Shown here: piece after piece, positions 33,591 through 41,436 of the stretch
Layout of the letters: every line of letters begins with the position of its first letter
Position numbering within the stretch: the first letter of the stretch is position 1
Source of the DNA: Rhodobacterales bacterium
GTDB lineage: Bacteria > Pseudomonadota > Alphaproteobacteria > Rhodobacterales > Rhodobacteraceae
DNA length: 64,000 bases
Assembly: GCA_026400355.1 (NCBI GenBank)
Contig: JAPLPE010000036.1
Coordinates: 62,001 to 126,000, forward strand
Direction: 5' to 3'
Translations under genes and position numbers: made by a program
Notes under the pieces: model-generated
Database searches by the model: none
What the model saw: the letters and a program-made list of their open reading frames with translations, nothing else
Told to the model about the DNA's origin: nothing

Positions 33591-33624
33591 ACTAGCATGT
33601 TAGCCGGGGCCGATGCCCTGTCAA
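33585..33624. promoter_or_regulatory. Regulon operator copy 3 and divergent promoters of gntR and uxaA-like gene
   Basis: TAACATACTAGCATGTTA (33585-33602) is an 18-bp palindrome with 16 of 18 positions symmetric. On the minus strand TTGACA (33619-33624), a 16-bp spacer and TAACAT form a near-consensus promoter for gntR. On the plus strand TTGCAA (33561-33566), an 18-bp spacer and TAACAT (33585-33590) face the dehydratase gene. The palindrome covers both -10 boxes. Confidence 0.82.
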
Positions 33625-33669
33625 GCGAACCGCAGCCTGCGGTTGATCTTATCGAACGGGACGCCCCAG

Positions 33670-35196
33670 ATGACAACCAATCATGCGCAGGTGATCCGCC
33701 TGCATCCGTCTGACAATGTGATCGTGGCGCTGGCAGACCTTGCCACCGGGCGGGAGTTGCCGGAATACGGGCTGACGCTGGTGACGGCGGTGCCGCGCGG
33801 GCACAAGGTGGCGCTGACGCCCGTGGCGGTGGGCGAGCAGGTGATCCGCTATGGCCAGATCATCGGTGTGGCGACAGTTCCCATCGCGGCAGGCGAGCAT
33901 ATTCATACGCATAACATCGGTATGGGGGCACATTCGACGGATTATGCGTTCTCGTCTGATATCCGGCCCCTGCCCAAGGTTGACGGGCCGCGGACCTTCA
34001 TGGGCTATCACCGGGCCGACGGGAAGGTGGGTACGCGGAACTATCTTGGCATCCTGACTTCGGTCAACTGTTCGGGCTCGGTCGCGCGGTTCATTGCAGA
34101 GGCCTGCGACCGGGACGGATGGCTGAAGGATTTCCCGAATGTCGACGGGGTCGTGCCCATCGTGCATGGCACGGGCTGTGGCATGTCGGGCAAGGACGAA
34201 GGCTATGACACGCTGTTCCGGACGTTGCAGGGCTATGCGCGGAACCCGAACTTTGGCGGTATCCTTCTGGTCGGGCTGGGCTGCGAGGTGATGCAGATCC
34301 CCGATCTGATCGGGCACAGCCGGATGCGGGGCGACGGCAATTTCCGCTACATGACGATCCAGCAGACGGGCGGGACGAAGAAGACGATCGACAGGGGTGT
34401 CGCCATGCTGAAGGAGATGGCGGTGCAGGCCAATGCGGTGGCGCGGGCGCCCGCGGGGCTGGAGCATCTGGTGATCGGGATGCAGTGCGGCGGATCGGAC
34501 GGCTATTCCGGGATCACGGCGAACCCGGCTTTGGGCGTGGCGTCGGATATGGTCGTAGCGCATGGTGGAACGACCATCCTGTCGGAGACGCCCGAGATCT
34601 ATGGCGCAGAGCATCTGCTGACGCGGCGGGCGGTGACGCCCGAGGTAGGGCAGAAGATCGTGGACCGGATCAAATGGTGGGAAGAATACACCAGTCGCTG
34701 GGGCGGCGAGATGGACAACAACCCGAGCCCCGGGAACAAGAAGGGCGGGCTGACAACGATCCTTGAAAAGTCGCTGGGTGCCGTGGCCAAGGGCGGGACG
34801 GCACCGCTGACGCAGGTCTACAAGTTTGCCGAGCCTGTGACGGAGCGGGGATTCGTCTATATGGACAGCCCCGGCTATGATCCGACATCGGTCACCGGAC
34901 AGGTGGCGTCGGGGTCGAACCTGATCGTCTTCACGACGGGGCGCGGGTCCGTGTCGGGTTACAAGCCCACGCCCTGCATCAAGCTGGCCACCAATTCCGA
35001 AATGTATGGCCGGATGTCCGAGGATATGGACATCAACTGCGGCGACATCATCACCGACGGGGTGACGCTGGAGGAGAAGGGGCGGGAGATATTCGAGTTG
35101 TTCATCCGGGTTGCCTCGGGGGAAGAGACGAAATCCGAGGCTTTGGGATTTGGCGGGGCGGAGTTTGTGCCCTGGGCGATGGGCGCGGTGATGTAA
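33670..35196 (+). CDS. UxaA-family hydrolase (altronate/galactarate-type dehydratase)
   Basis: A 508-residue enzyme made of an N-terminal SAF domain (residues ~8-95, with the HIHTHNIGMGAHSTDYAFS segment) fused to a UxaA/GarD core: GYHRADGKVGTRNYLGILTS, NCSGSV, HGTGCGMSGKDEGYDTLFRT, LGCEVMQIP, GMQCGGSDGYSGITANPALG and NPSPGNKKGGLTTILEKSLG. These iron-dependent enzymes dehydrate sugar acids (altronate, galactarate) to 2-keto-3-deoxy acids. With a C1 sugar dehydrogenase and a PfkB kinase in the same regulon, an oxidative route via a sugar lactone is suggested. ATG 33670 follows GGGACG; the gene is divergent from gntR across the shared operator. Confidence 0.92.
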   Translation: MTTNHAQVIRLHPSDNVIVALADLATGRELPEYGLTLVTAVPRGHKVALTPVAVGEQVIRYGQIIGVATVPIAAGEHIHTHNIGMGAHSTDYAFSSDIRPLPKVDGPRTFMGYHRADGKVGTRNYLGILTSVNCSGSVARFIAEACDRDGWLKDFPNVDGVVPIVHGTGCGMSGKDEGYDTLFRTLQGYARNPNFGGILLVGLGCEVMQIPDLIGHSRMRGDGNFRYMTIQQTGGTKKTIDRGVAMLKEMAVQANAVARAPAGLEHLVIGMQCGGSDGYSGITANPALGVASDMVVAHGGTTILSETPEIYGAEHLLTRRAVTPEVGQKIVDRIKWWEEYTSRWGGEMDNNPSPGNKKGGLTTILEKSLGAVAKGGTAPLTQVYKFAEPVTERGFVYMDSPGYDPTSVTGQVASGSNLIVFTTGRGSVSGYKPTPCIKLATNSEMYGRMSEDMDINCGDIITDGVTLEEKGREIFELFIRVASGEETKSEALGFGGAEFVPWAMGAVM

Positions 35197-35678
35197 GGAC
35201 CGAGGGCGCATGTTCGCCCGGACGGTCGACTTCGCTTTGGCGGGTGGACGGGGTGAGGCATCGGCGACCTGAAGGCGCCGCTGGTGGTGCGGGCGGAGCG
35301 TCAGGCGCCGGAGCCTGAGTATGAATGCGTGACCCATGCGGCGGACCTGACCGCGTGTTTGCCGGTCGGCGGGTGAGGGGAGTCTTCTGGCAGAGATTGA
35401 TCTGGAGAGTGTAGCGAACTGTTCGGACATTGATCTGAAGAGTGCCAATGCGAACGTGCGGTTCGTCCACTAGGACGGGACACCTTATCTGGGCACGTAA
35501 GGTTGTGGTGATGGTGCGTTGAAGCCCACACTATGCCGACGGGGCCATTGTGGTGTGGCATGTTGCGGTATGGGCTGAACACGCAGAGGCGGGGATGGCG
35601 GAGCGGTTTCTGGCGCTGGGCGGATGAGGGGCCGATGGTGCGTGCGGGCACGCACCCTACTGATGGCAAGGTTTGGCG
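35197..35678 (+). other. Gene-poor 480-bp gap with possible coding remnants
   Basis: No complete gene. Two short plus-strand stretches look protein-like but lack starts: one from about 35257 reading GDLKAPLVVRAERQAPEPEY and ending ACLPVGG at a TGA (35374-35376), and one in another frame reading AEIDLESVANCSDIDLKSAN and ending at TAG 35471-35473. They may be remains of one frameshifted gene. Between 35480 and 35678 I see nothing further. Confidence 0.3.
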
Positions 35679-36152
35679 ATGGATGGGATACAGGCGCGGC
35701 GGGTTGAAGCGGGGGATGCGGCGTTGGGGGATGTCCTGGCGCTGATCCGGTCGGAGTTTGCCTATATGGACGGGGTGATTGATCCGCCGTCCTCGATGCA
35801 CCGGCTGACGCTCGACAATCTGGCGTCGGGGGGTGAGGTCTGGGTGACCGGTGTGCCGGTCGTGGCCTGTGTGGTTCTGACAGTGAAGGGTGATGTGCTT
35901 TATGTCGGCAAGCTGGCGGTTGCAGCGGGGTCGCGTGGCAAGGGGCATGCGCGTGCCCTGGTCGATGTGGCAGAGACACGGGCACGCACACTTGGGCTCG
36001 GGTCACTGGAGTTGCAAGTGCGGGTGGAGCTGGAGGGGAACCAGCGGGCCTTTGTGGCGATGGGCTTTACCGAGACGGGGCGGACGGCGCATCCGGGGTA
36101 TGACCGGCCTACGTCGGTGACGATGCAGCGGAGCGCATCAGGGAAGAAATAG
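35679..36152 (+). CDS. GNAT family N-acetyltransferase
   Basis: A 157-residue acetyltransferase starting at ATG 35679, with AAGG 7 bases upstream. The GNAT fold is seen in FAYMDGVIDPPSSMHRL, the beta-4/motif A region VGKLAVAAGSRGKGHARALV (RGKGHA loop binding acetyl-CoA), and ELQVRVELEGNQRAFVAMGF for motif B. Substrate unknown. It follows the gene-poor gap after the dehydratase gene and precedes the truncated secreted-protein fragment; it appears to be a single-gene unit outside the sugar regulon. Confidence 0.85.
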   Translation: MDGIQARRVEAGDAALGDVLALIRSEFAYMDGVIDPPSSMHRLTLDNLASGGEVWVTGVPVVACVVLTVKGDVLYVGKLAVAAGSRGKGHARALVDVAETRARTLGLGSLELQVRVELEGNQRAFVAMGFTETGRTAHPGYDRPTSVTMQRSASGKK

Positions 36153-36220
36153 GTCAACGGATCCAGAATTCCGTTCGATTTCTGGCTTTCAAGGCGAGGA
36201 AGTCAGGTCCGGAGTTTGCC

Positions 36221-36660
36221 TTGGCTTTTCAAGACGTCATCAACAACAGCGGCAACGGCCAAAGCGGCACGATCACTACCGTGAACGGAAAGGTCGACCA
36301 TACGATCACGTCGACGGTCGTGACGGCCACGCGCCCCAACTCGTCCCAAGGCGCGCAGATGCCCGGGAACAGGACCGGTACATTTGAAGTAGCGTTTGAC
36401 GAACCTGTCGTGGGCGTGACGGTCAGATTTGACCGGAGTGACCAGCCTGAAGTCCACGGGATCACGATCAATGGGCTGGAGGTCAACATACGGGACCTGA
36501 TCAACAGCGGTGACGCGACCTTTAGGATTTTCATCGCGGGGTCGAGCCCGGTGCAGACCGGCACGCACATCATCTCGAACGGCGGCGTGACCAGCACCGC
36601 CTTCGTGGGTGAACGGAACCTACGTCAAGTTGTCTCTGACCATAGCCAAGGCGCTCTGCC
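36221..36660 (+). pseudogene. Fragment of a Hint-type/exported protein
   Basis: From a TTG at 36221 the frame reads MAFQDVINNSGNGQSGTITT, later AFDEPVVGVTVRFDRSDQPE, HGITINGLEVNIRDLINSGD and THIISNGGVTSTAFVGERN. The beta-rich DEPV.GV.V.F / NG.EV..LI.SG / GGV.ST.F pattern resembles the N-terminal region of large secreted Hint-domain proteins of Rhodobacteraceae. There is no ATG with a ribosome-binding site, no export signal and no Hint or C-terminal domain; the frame ends inside the tail of the convergent usp gene. I treat it as a remnant cut at both ends. Confidence 0.45.
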
Positions 36661-36665
36661 CGCAA

Positions 36666-37502
36666 CTAATGTGAAAGCAACACAGGCAGCCGAAGGTCTG
36701 AAAACACGCCCTTTGTCGCACCACCAAGGATGAAATCGCGCAAGCGGGAATGGCCGAAGCCGCCCATTGCCAAGAGTTGTGCGCCCTCTGAAATGGCTGT
36801 GTCCTGAAGCGCCTTCGCGATGGTTCGGCCTTCGAGGGTGACGATGACGGTTTTGGCGTTGTAGCCGCGCCGTTCAAGTGACGCGGCGAGGGTCGGCGCC
36901 AAACTGGAACTACTGAGCGACTTTTCACCTTGAACCGTCACAACCGACACGCGGCCCCCCGCAACGAGAAGTGGAAGTGCGTCGCACAGCGCCCGTGCGG
37001 CAACCCGGCTCCCGTCCCAGGCGATCGCAATGTGATCGATGGTAGGGGCAGCGGTCGACGGCGGCACAATGATCACCGGAACGCCCGCGCCAAACACAAG
37101 CGACTGCGCCATGTCCTGCGCCGATAGAGTCTCGCCCGACCAAGGCAGGAGCGCAAGGTCAAAGGTCCTTGCCTCTGTTGTGGCGGCGTCAAGGGCCGCG
37201 CCCAGCACCACGGTATGGTTGCCGATCGACAGGTTTTCTTCCGGCCCCTCCGCCGCCTTGATCAGGTCTTGCAGCCTTGTGCATTCTGCTTTGCTGCGCT
37301 CTTCGGCTGCGCGCGCCATGCCCTCGACGTTGATGAGAAAGCCACCGATCGGCGAGACTGTCGGCGGGATATCCACGGCGAAAGTCGAGACATGCAATCC
37401 GCAGCCCAGCGAGGCCGCAAAGCTGACTGCAGCCAGGATCGCCGGATCGAGCGCCGCCTCGGGATAGGTGTTGAGCGGCAGATAGGCGATACGATTGGGC
37501 AT
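36666..37502 (-). CDS. Universal stress protein (tandem UspA)
   Basis: A 278-residue cytoplasmic stress protein with two Usp-like halves. The N-terminal half (MPNRIAYLPLNTYPEAALDP) lacks the nucleotide loop, while the C-terminal half has IAIAWDGSRVAARALCDALP and the ATP-binding motif GGFGHSRLRDFILGGATKGV near the end (G-x-x-G, then GGxTKG). The start is ATG 37502; the longer open frame upstream has no ribosome-binding site. A perfect FNR-type box lies 114 bp upstream, so induction under low oxygen is likely. It is divergent from the small HTH gene at 37683. Confidence 0.9.
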   Translation of the reverse strand: MPNRIAYLPLNTYPEAALDPAILAAVSFAASLGCGLHVSTFAVDIPPTVSPIGGFLINVEGMARAAEERSKAECTRLQDLIKAAEGPEENLSIGNHTVVLGAALDAATTEARTFDLALLPWSGETLSAQDMAQSLVFGAGVPVIIVPPSTAAPTIDHIAIAWDGSRVAARALCDALPLLVAGGRVSVVTVQGEKSLSSSSLAPTLAASLERRGYNAKTVIVTLEGRTIAKALQDTAISEGAQLLAMGGFGHSRLRDFILGGATKGVFSDLRLPVLLSH

Positions 37503-37615
37503 GGGTTCTGTCCTCATCTGGATATGGCGTTGACCAGCCACCGGGCAGCGCGGAGAAGATCCGCGAACTGAGGTGACTGATTGCATCAAGGTGCCCGACC
37601 AAGATGTGACGATCC

Positions 37616-37629
37616 TTGATGCAGATCAA
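37616..37629. promoter_or_regulatory. FnrL/FNR-type box
   Basis: TTGATGCAGATCAA is a perfect match to the FNR-family consensus TTGAT-N4-ATCAA. It lies between the divergent usp (start 37502) and excisionase-like (start 37683) genes and can serve either or both for oxygen-responsive control. Confidence 0.85.
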
Positions 37630-37682
37630 TCAAACGTCACCATAATGCAGTATTCTTAAGCAACATCGCGGGGAAGAAAGCC

Positions 37683-37901
37683 ATGCCGCAGGACCGATAT
37701 CAGACGGTGCAGGACGTTGCCGACAGGTTGGATGTTGCCGAGGCCACGGTGCGGCAATGGATCAAGACCGGTGCGCTGCGCGCCATCGATATCGGCAAGG
37801 GCTGGCGCATATCGGATACCGATCTTGCGCTGTTTCTGAAGACCCGCGAAACCGCACCGCGCCGGCAATCAGAGGGTTCCGGAACGAATCGGAACACCTA
37901 G
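37683..37901 (+). CDS. Excisionase/MerR-like helix-turn-helix protein
   Basis: A 72-residue DNA-binding protein: YQTVQDVADRLDVAEATVRQ, WIKTGALRAIDIGKGWRISD and TDLALFLKTRE form the winged-helix excisionase family pattern (recognition helix, then K-G-W-R-I wing). GGGGAAGAAAGCC before ATG 37683 is a strong ribosome-binding site. Such proteins serve as phage excisionases or as small regulators; without an integrase nearby and with an FNR box upstream, a regulatory role beside the universal stress gene is more likely. It is followed by the convergent terC gene. Confidence 0.8.
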   Translation: MPQDRYQTVQDVADRLDVAEATVRQWIKTGALRAIDIGKGWRISDTDLALFLKTRETAPRRQSEGSGTNRNT

Positions 37902-37994
37902 TGTCGCCTCTGGATCAGAAAGGCCGCCCACGCCGTTTCGGCCGGGCGGCACATCGTCCTGCCTGCAAAGGCGGTCGGCCATGAAGGCCCCGGG

Positions 37995-39005
37995 TCACGA
38001 CGGGTGCGTGGATTCCTGTGCGCCGTCCCGCGTCTTCCAAAGCGAATAGAAGATGCCTGCCGCAATGATGCCGATGGTGATGGCCAGCGAGAGGTAGGGG
38101 TCGAACTTGCCAAAGAAGTAGCTGTAGAAACCCTTCAGCCCGATGAAGATCAGCACCACGGCCAGCGCATACTTGAGGTAATGGAAGCGGTGCACCAGTG
38201 CGGCCAGCGCGAAGTAAAGCGCGCGAAGGCCGAGGATCGCCATGATGTTGGCGGTGTAGACGATGAAGGTGTCCGTGGTGATCAGGAAGATTGCCGGCAC
38301 GGAATCGACGGCAAAGATCACGTCGGCAAAGTTGATCACGACCAGTGCCACGAACAGCGGTGTCGCGAACAGCACCATCTTTTTGGTGACCGGATGTGGC
38401 TGGCGCACAAAGAACTTCTGGCCGTGCAACTCTTTGGTCACGTTCATGAAACGCGAGACGAGCCCGACCATGGGGTTCTTCGAGACATCGGTCTCGCCCT
38501 CTTGGGTGAACAGCATCTTGATGCCGGTGAAGGCAAGGAAGGCCGCAAAGACCAGCGTCATCCACTTGTAGTTCGACACCAGTTCCGCACCGATCGCGAT
38601 CATGACCCCGCGCAGGATGATGACGCCAACAATGCCCCAGACCAGCGCGCGGTACTGGTACTGCCGCGGAATGGCGAAATAGCCGAAGATCAGAGAGATG
38701 ACAAAGACGTTGTCGATCGAGAGCACCTTCTCGATGATGTAGCCTTGGAAGTAGGAGGCGACCGGGTTTGTCCCGTCGCTGGTGACAAGGGTGCCGTTGG
38801 ACCATGCCCACCAGATGTAGCCGCCAAAGGCGATGGCGATCGTGATGTAGAAAGCCGACAGCTTGAGGCTCTCGGCGACGCCGATTTCGTGGTCTTCCTT
38901 GTGCAGGACGCCAAGGTCAAAGATCATGAGGGTGACGACGATCGTCAGGAACATCAGCCAAAGCCAGAGAGGCTTGCTGATCACTTCGACAAATAGAAAA
39001 TCCAT
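37995..39005 (-). CDS. TerC/Alx family membrane protein
   Basis: A 336-residue polytopic protein with about nine membrane segments. TerC features: an early membrane Asp in LMIFDLGVLHKEDHEIGV, the IIEKVLSIDNVFVISLIFGY motif with Asn/Asp, and FADVIFAVDSVPAIFLITTD. Members export manganese or take part in metal/oxidative stress at the inner membrane (Alx, TerC). The ATG at 39005 gives the standard length, with GGGGAAGCC upstream. I looked for a yybP-ykoY manganese riboswitch in the 5' region, which is common for this family, and did not find it; only ACAGGT...ACCTGT (39086-39105) is palindromic there. Confidence 0.93.
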   Translation of the reverse strand: MDFLFVEVISKPLWLWLMFLTIVVTLMIFDLGVLHKEDHEIGVAESLKLSAFYITIAIAFGGYIWWAWSNGTLVTSDGTNPVASYFQGYIIEKVLSIDNVFVISLIFGYFAIPRQYQYRALVWGIVGVIILRGVMIAIGAELVSNYKWMTLVFAAFLAFTGIKMLFTQEGETDVSKNPMVGLVSRFMNVTKELHGQKFFVRQPHPVTKKMVLFATPLFVALVVINFADVIFAVDSVPAIFLITTDTFIVYTANIMAILGLRALYFALAALVHRFHYLKYALAVVLIFIGLKGFYSYFFGKFDPYLSLAITIGIIAAGIFYSLWKTRDGAQESTHPS

Positions 39006-39198
39006 GGCTTCCCCGTGTTGGTTCGTTGATTCCGAAGGGGCATGACGTGGAATTTCGACGGGCCCGCTCTCTTGGCGCCGACATCACAGGTCATAGGATA
39101 CCTGTCAGAGGGGCCCGGTCGCCGGGGTGAAGCCATAAGTAGCTCTCAAGGTTTCGTCAAGCACCGTCGTCGGGGTACGGGGGCGAGTTACGGTTGGT

Positions 39199-39408
39199 TC
39201 AGGGGAGGATCGGCGCCCCGGTGGTGGCCTTGCGGTGTTCCCTGGGAAAGGCGGCATCGACGACCTTGAGGATCGGTGTCAGGCCCGTGGGCCTGGCCAT
39301 GAAGGCCAGAAAGTTTGTGGTGAACTTGTCGTTGGTCTGAACGCCTGCGGCTGCGGCGTCGAACGCCTTCTTCATCTCGTTCCGGTCCTTGAGGACAGCG
39401 GTCTTCAC
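39199..39408 (-). CDS. Small hypothetical protein
   Basis: A 69-residue protein starting at GTG 39408 (VKTAVLKDRNEMKKAFDAAA), with AGGAG placed 6 bases upstream. It is predicted helical at the start, followed by TTNFLAFMARPTGLTPILKV. The open frame continues upstream to 39504 with a proline-rich segment, which I consider noncoding because the ribosome-binding site is inside it. No family recognised. It lies upstream of terC on the same strand, about 190 bp before its start, and next to the boundary of the AT-rich islet. Confidence 0.5.
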   Translation of the reverse strand: MKTAVLKDRNEMKKAFDAAAAGVQTNDKFTTNFLAFMARPTGLTPILKVVDAAFPREHRKATTGAPILP

Positions 39409-39600
39409 GGGCGGCTCCTGTTGAGTCGGCCCACGGGCGGGGCCTTTGGGGGGAGGGGTGTGAGGGGAGGATGACGGCGGATTGGGGGGGAGCGTGCCGA
39501 TCAATCATCTAGTTGTCGTGATAGATTACTGACCGATCGTGAGCTTCAACAGCGGCTAGACAACTCAATCTTTATACGCTCAGCCTATCCTCTTGTAGCG

Positions 39601-39631
39601 TGGACAAAAAAAATCTATCGAGTACTGTCCA
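39601..39631. promoter_or_regulatory. Inverted repeat upstream of the HipA-like gene
   Basis: TGGACA (39601-39606) and TGTCCA (39626-39631) form 6-bp arms around a 19-base AT-rich spacer, 45 bp before the start of the HipA-like gene. It could be an operator; the evidence is the symmetry and location only. Confidence 0.4.
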
Positions 39632-39675
39632 TTCTGCAGGCTAGCGAGAAGACACTGACTGTGAGGTAATCATAA

Positions 39676-40464
39676 TTGACGCCAGTTCGCGCCACTCTGA
39701 GCGGAGAGCCGATCAAGTTTAATGATGTAAAGAGCAAGAATTCCATTTTCAAAGGCCAAGTAAGATTTGCTGACGGTTCACTGAAGACCTGTTTTATCAA
39801 GGACATTGGTAGAATAGAAATTGTTAATGAATTACTTTCGAACTTAATCGCGAGTCGTCTGGGTCTTCCTGTCCCTAGAGCAATACTTGCATTGGTTCCA
39901 AACAAATTCGTGAAGAGTAATACCTTCAATAGGTCACCAAAGACAGATGTCGGAGTCGTCGCATTTGGAAGTATTGATGTGCAAACGCCAAACTTGGCTC
40001 AAAGAATTTCGTCTCAACACCCCTTGGGTCAAGAGATAATTCGCCATTCAGTTGCAAAATGGGAGAAGCACAGCTATCTATATGGTTTTGATACTTGGCT
40101 TGCAAATGCAGACCGAAACCCGTCCAACATTCTTTTTGGCAGCAAAAGTGAAATATGGCTTATTGACCACGGCCAGTGCTTTACAAAGGAAGACTGGAAG
40201 CCCGCTGATCTCATTGCTGATCAAAAGTATCCTAATAAACTGTTTTGGCTCACCAAGTTCATGAATCATGCTGAACGAAAGAAGGCGGTCGATGGACTTA
40301 CCATCGCTCAATCTGCAATTTCAATCTTGAACATGAAGGACATCTTCGTAGATAGTCTAGTTGATAGCCTGACAAACGCGAAAGAACGAAAGGCCATCAT
40401 GGATTTTCTGACAGGCCGAGTTCAGCGAGTTGCATCTGATGGTGCTGATGTTCTGCAGCCGTAG
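39676..40464 (+). CDS. HipA-like kinase family protein (HipA_2 type)
   Basis: A 262-residue protein with a HipA-type kinase core but without the HipA N-terminal domain. FADGSLKTCFIKDIGR supplies a candidate ATP-binding Lys; FDTWLANADRNPSNILFGSK carries the catalytic Asp and metal-binding Asn; EIWLIDHGQCFTKEDWKP carries the DFG-like Asp. The start is TTG 39676, preceded by GAGGT with 8-base spacing. Composition is strikingly AT-rich compared with neighbours (26 G+C in the 60 bases from 40081), indicating recent transfer. The next gene starts 14 bp after the stop, so they form an operon. HipA relatives phosphorylate tRNA synthetases or other targets; here the target is unknown. Confidence 0.75.
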   Translation: MTPVRATLSGEPIKFNDVKSKNSIFKGQVRFADGSLKTCFIKDIGRIEIVNELLSNLIASRLGLPVPRAILALVPNKFVKSNTFNRSPKTDVGVVAFGSIDVQTPNLAQRISSQHPLGQEIIRHSVAKWEKHSYLYGFDTWLANADRNPSNILFGSKSEIWLIDHGQCFTKEDWKPADLIADQKYPNKLFWLTKFMNHAERKKAVDGLTIAQSAISILNMKDIFVDSLVDSLTNAKERKAIMDFLTGRVQRVASDGADVLQP

Positions 40465-40478
40465 GAAAGTAAACGGAT

Positions 40479-41387
40479 ATGGATTTCTTCAATCTTGGAA
40501 TGGGGCTGTTTCCAGAAATTGACCTTGAAGAAGAGGTGGTTTGGGCACCTCTTTTCATATCTCCGATTTTTGGCTCCCCCGAGCGTTTGGTCGCCGCTGT
40601 GGCAGTAGCAGGAGAAAACAATCACTTAGTTTCGATTGCTGGGCAGCTTCAAAAGCTAAGTTGCCTCTACGGAGACAATAGCGGCGTGGTAATTGCCGCA
40701 ACAAAATCCGCAATATCGGAGTTTCAGACCGATCTCGCAGAAAGGGGGAAAGAAGCACTATTACAACCAAAGCATACAATGCAGATATTGTCGATTGGGG
40801 AAGCTAAGATAAGCGCTGCAGGTGAATTGAGAGAGATAGCTGAGTGTTGGCTTGGAAGTATTTCTTCTTTGCATATTCAGCAAGATGTGTTTTCTTTGAC
40901 TACTGTAACTCAGCAGGCCGCAACCAAACAGAATGTTCGCGGCGACCAATTGTCGACTGAAGTTTGTAGGGTTGCAGCAGAAAGAAAGCTGCCAATACTC
41001 AAGTACTTCAGTAACTCTATAAGAGGTCCCAAGAGGACCGGGCCGCTATCTCGAATTGCTCTTGATTTTGATGGCAGACGAGTCAAGGCAAATTTCAGTT
41101 CTATTCGTCCAGGTCGAGATGTCCGCGGCGAATTTGATAGGGTATATCGACGTCTCTGGGCTCTGGATGTCTCACAAGTACGCGCGGGCTTCGTTGAAGA
41201 CGATTCGGTCCGCTATGAATTAATCCTTCAAGTTCCCTTCTCTGAACTTCAGAAGGCTCAAGAAGATAAGGTTTCTAGTGCTCTGGATGCGCTTACCAAG
41301 GAGGCTGATGAGAAGCGCTTAATTCTCAGGCCGTTTAGCAAGGTCGATGAAATAGTTTCCCATTTGTCGGTAAAGGAGGCTGCTTAA
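40479..41387 (+). CDS. Unrecognised protein partnered with the HipA-like kinase
   Basis: A 302-residue soluble protein, AT-rich like the gene before it, from which it is separated by 14 bp. It begins MDFFNLGMGLFPEIDLEEEV, contains PIFGSPERLVAAVAVAGEN and a possible second domain from about residue 165 with KRTGPLSRIALDFDGRRVKA and NFSSIRPGRDVRGEFDRVYR. HipA_2 kinases are often followed by DUF3037-type proteins whose start speaks of a 'new volume' motif; I do not see that motif clearly. No helix-turn-helix like HipB is evident. A partner, substrate or regulator of the kinase is inferred from the operon only. Confidence 0.6.
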   Translation: MDFFNLGMGLFPEIDLEEEVVWAPLFISPIFGSPERLVAAVAVAGENNHLVSIAGQLQKLSCLYGDNSGVVIAATKSAISEFQTDLAERGKEALLQPKHTMQILSIGEAKISAAGELREIAECWLGSISSLHIQQDVFSLTTVTQQAATKQNVRGDQLSTEVCRVAAERKLPILKYFSNSIRGPKRTGPLSRIALDFDGRRVKANFSSIRPGRDVRGEFDRVYRRLWALDVSQVRAGFVEDDSVRYELILQVPFSELQKAQEDKVSSALDALTKEADEKRLILRPFSKVDEIVSHLSVKEAA

Positions 41388-41436
41388 ATCCACAATTCTG
41401 GCCTTGGAGAAATGCTGATTTGCAGCAACCGAGCGG

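Noticed and set aside
33641-33655. Second FNR box (TTGATCTTATCGAA) before the UxaA-type gene
   Set aside because: The half-sites are one base too close and the second is mismatched, unlike the perfect site at 37616.
33649-35448. 599-codon open frame on the minus strand opposite the UxaA-type gene
   Set aside because: Composition is that of an antisense shadow, while the plus-strand product matches a full UxaA protein.
37683-37901. Excisionase of a prophage
   Set aside because: No integrase, att repeat or phage genes are next to it, and an FNR box upstream suggests a cellular regulator.
39006-39180. yybP-ykoY manganese riboswitch before terC
   Set aside because: The conserved cores of that riboswitch could not be found on the minus strand; only a 6-bp hairpin is present.
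39409-39504. N-terminal extension of the small protein at 39199
   Set aside because: The extension is a proline run over noncoding sequence and contains the ribosome-binding site of the GTG start.
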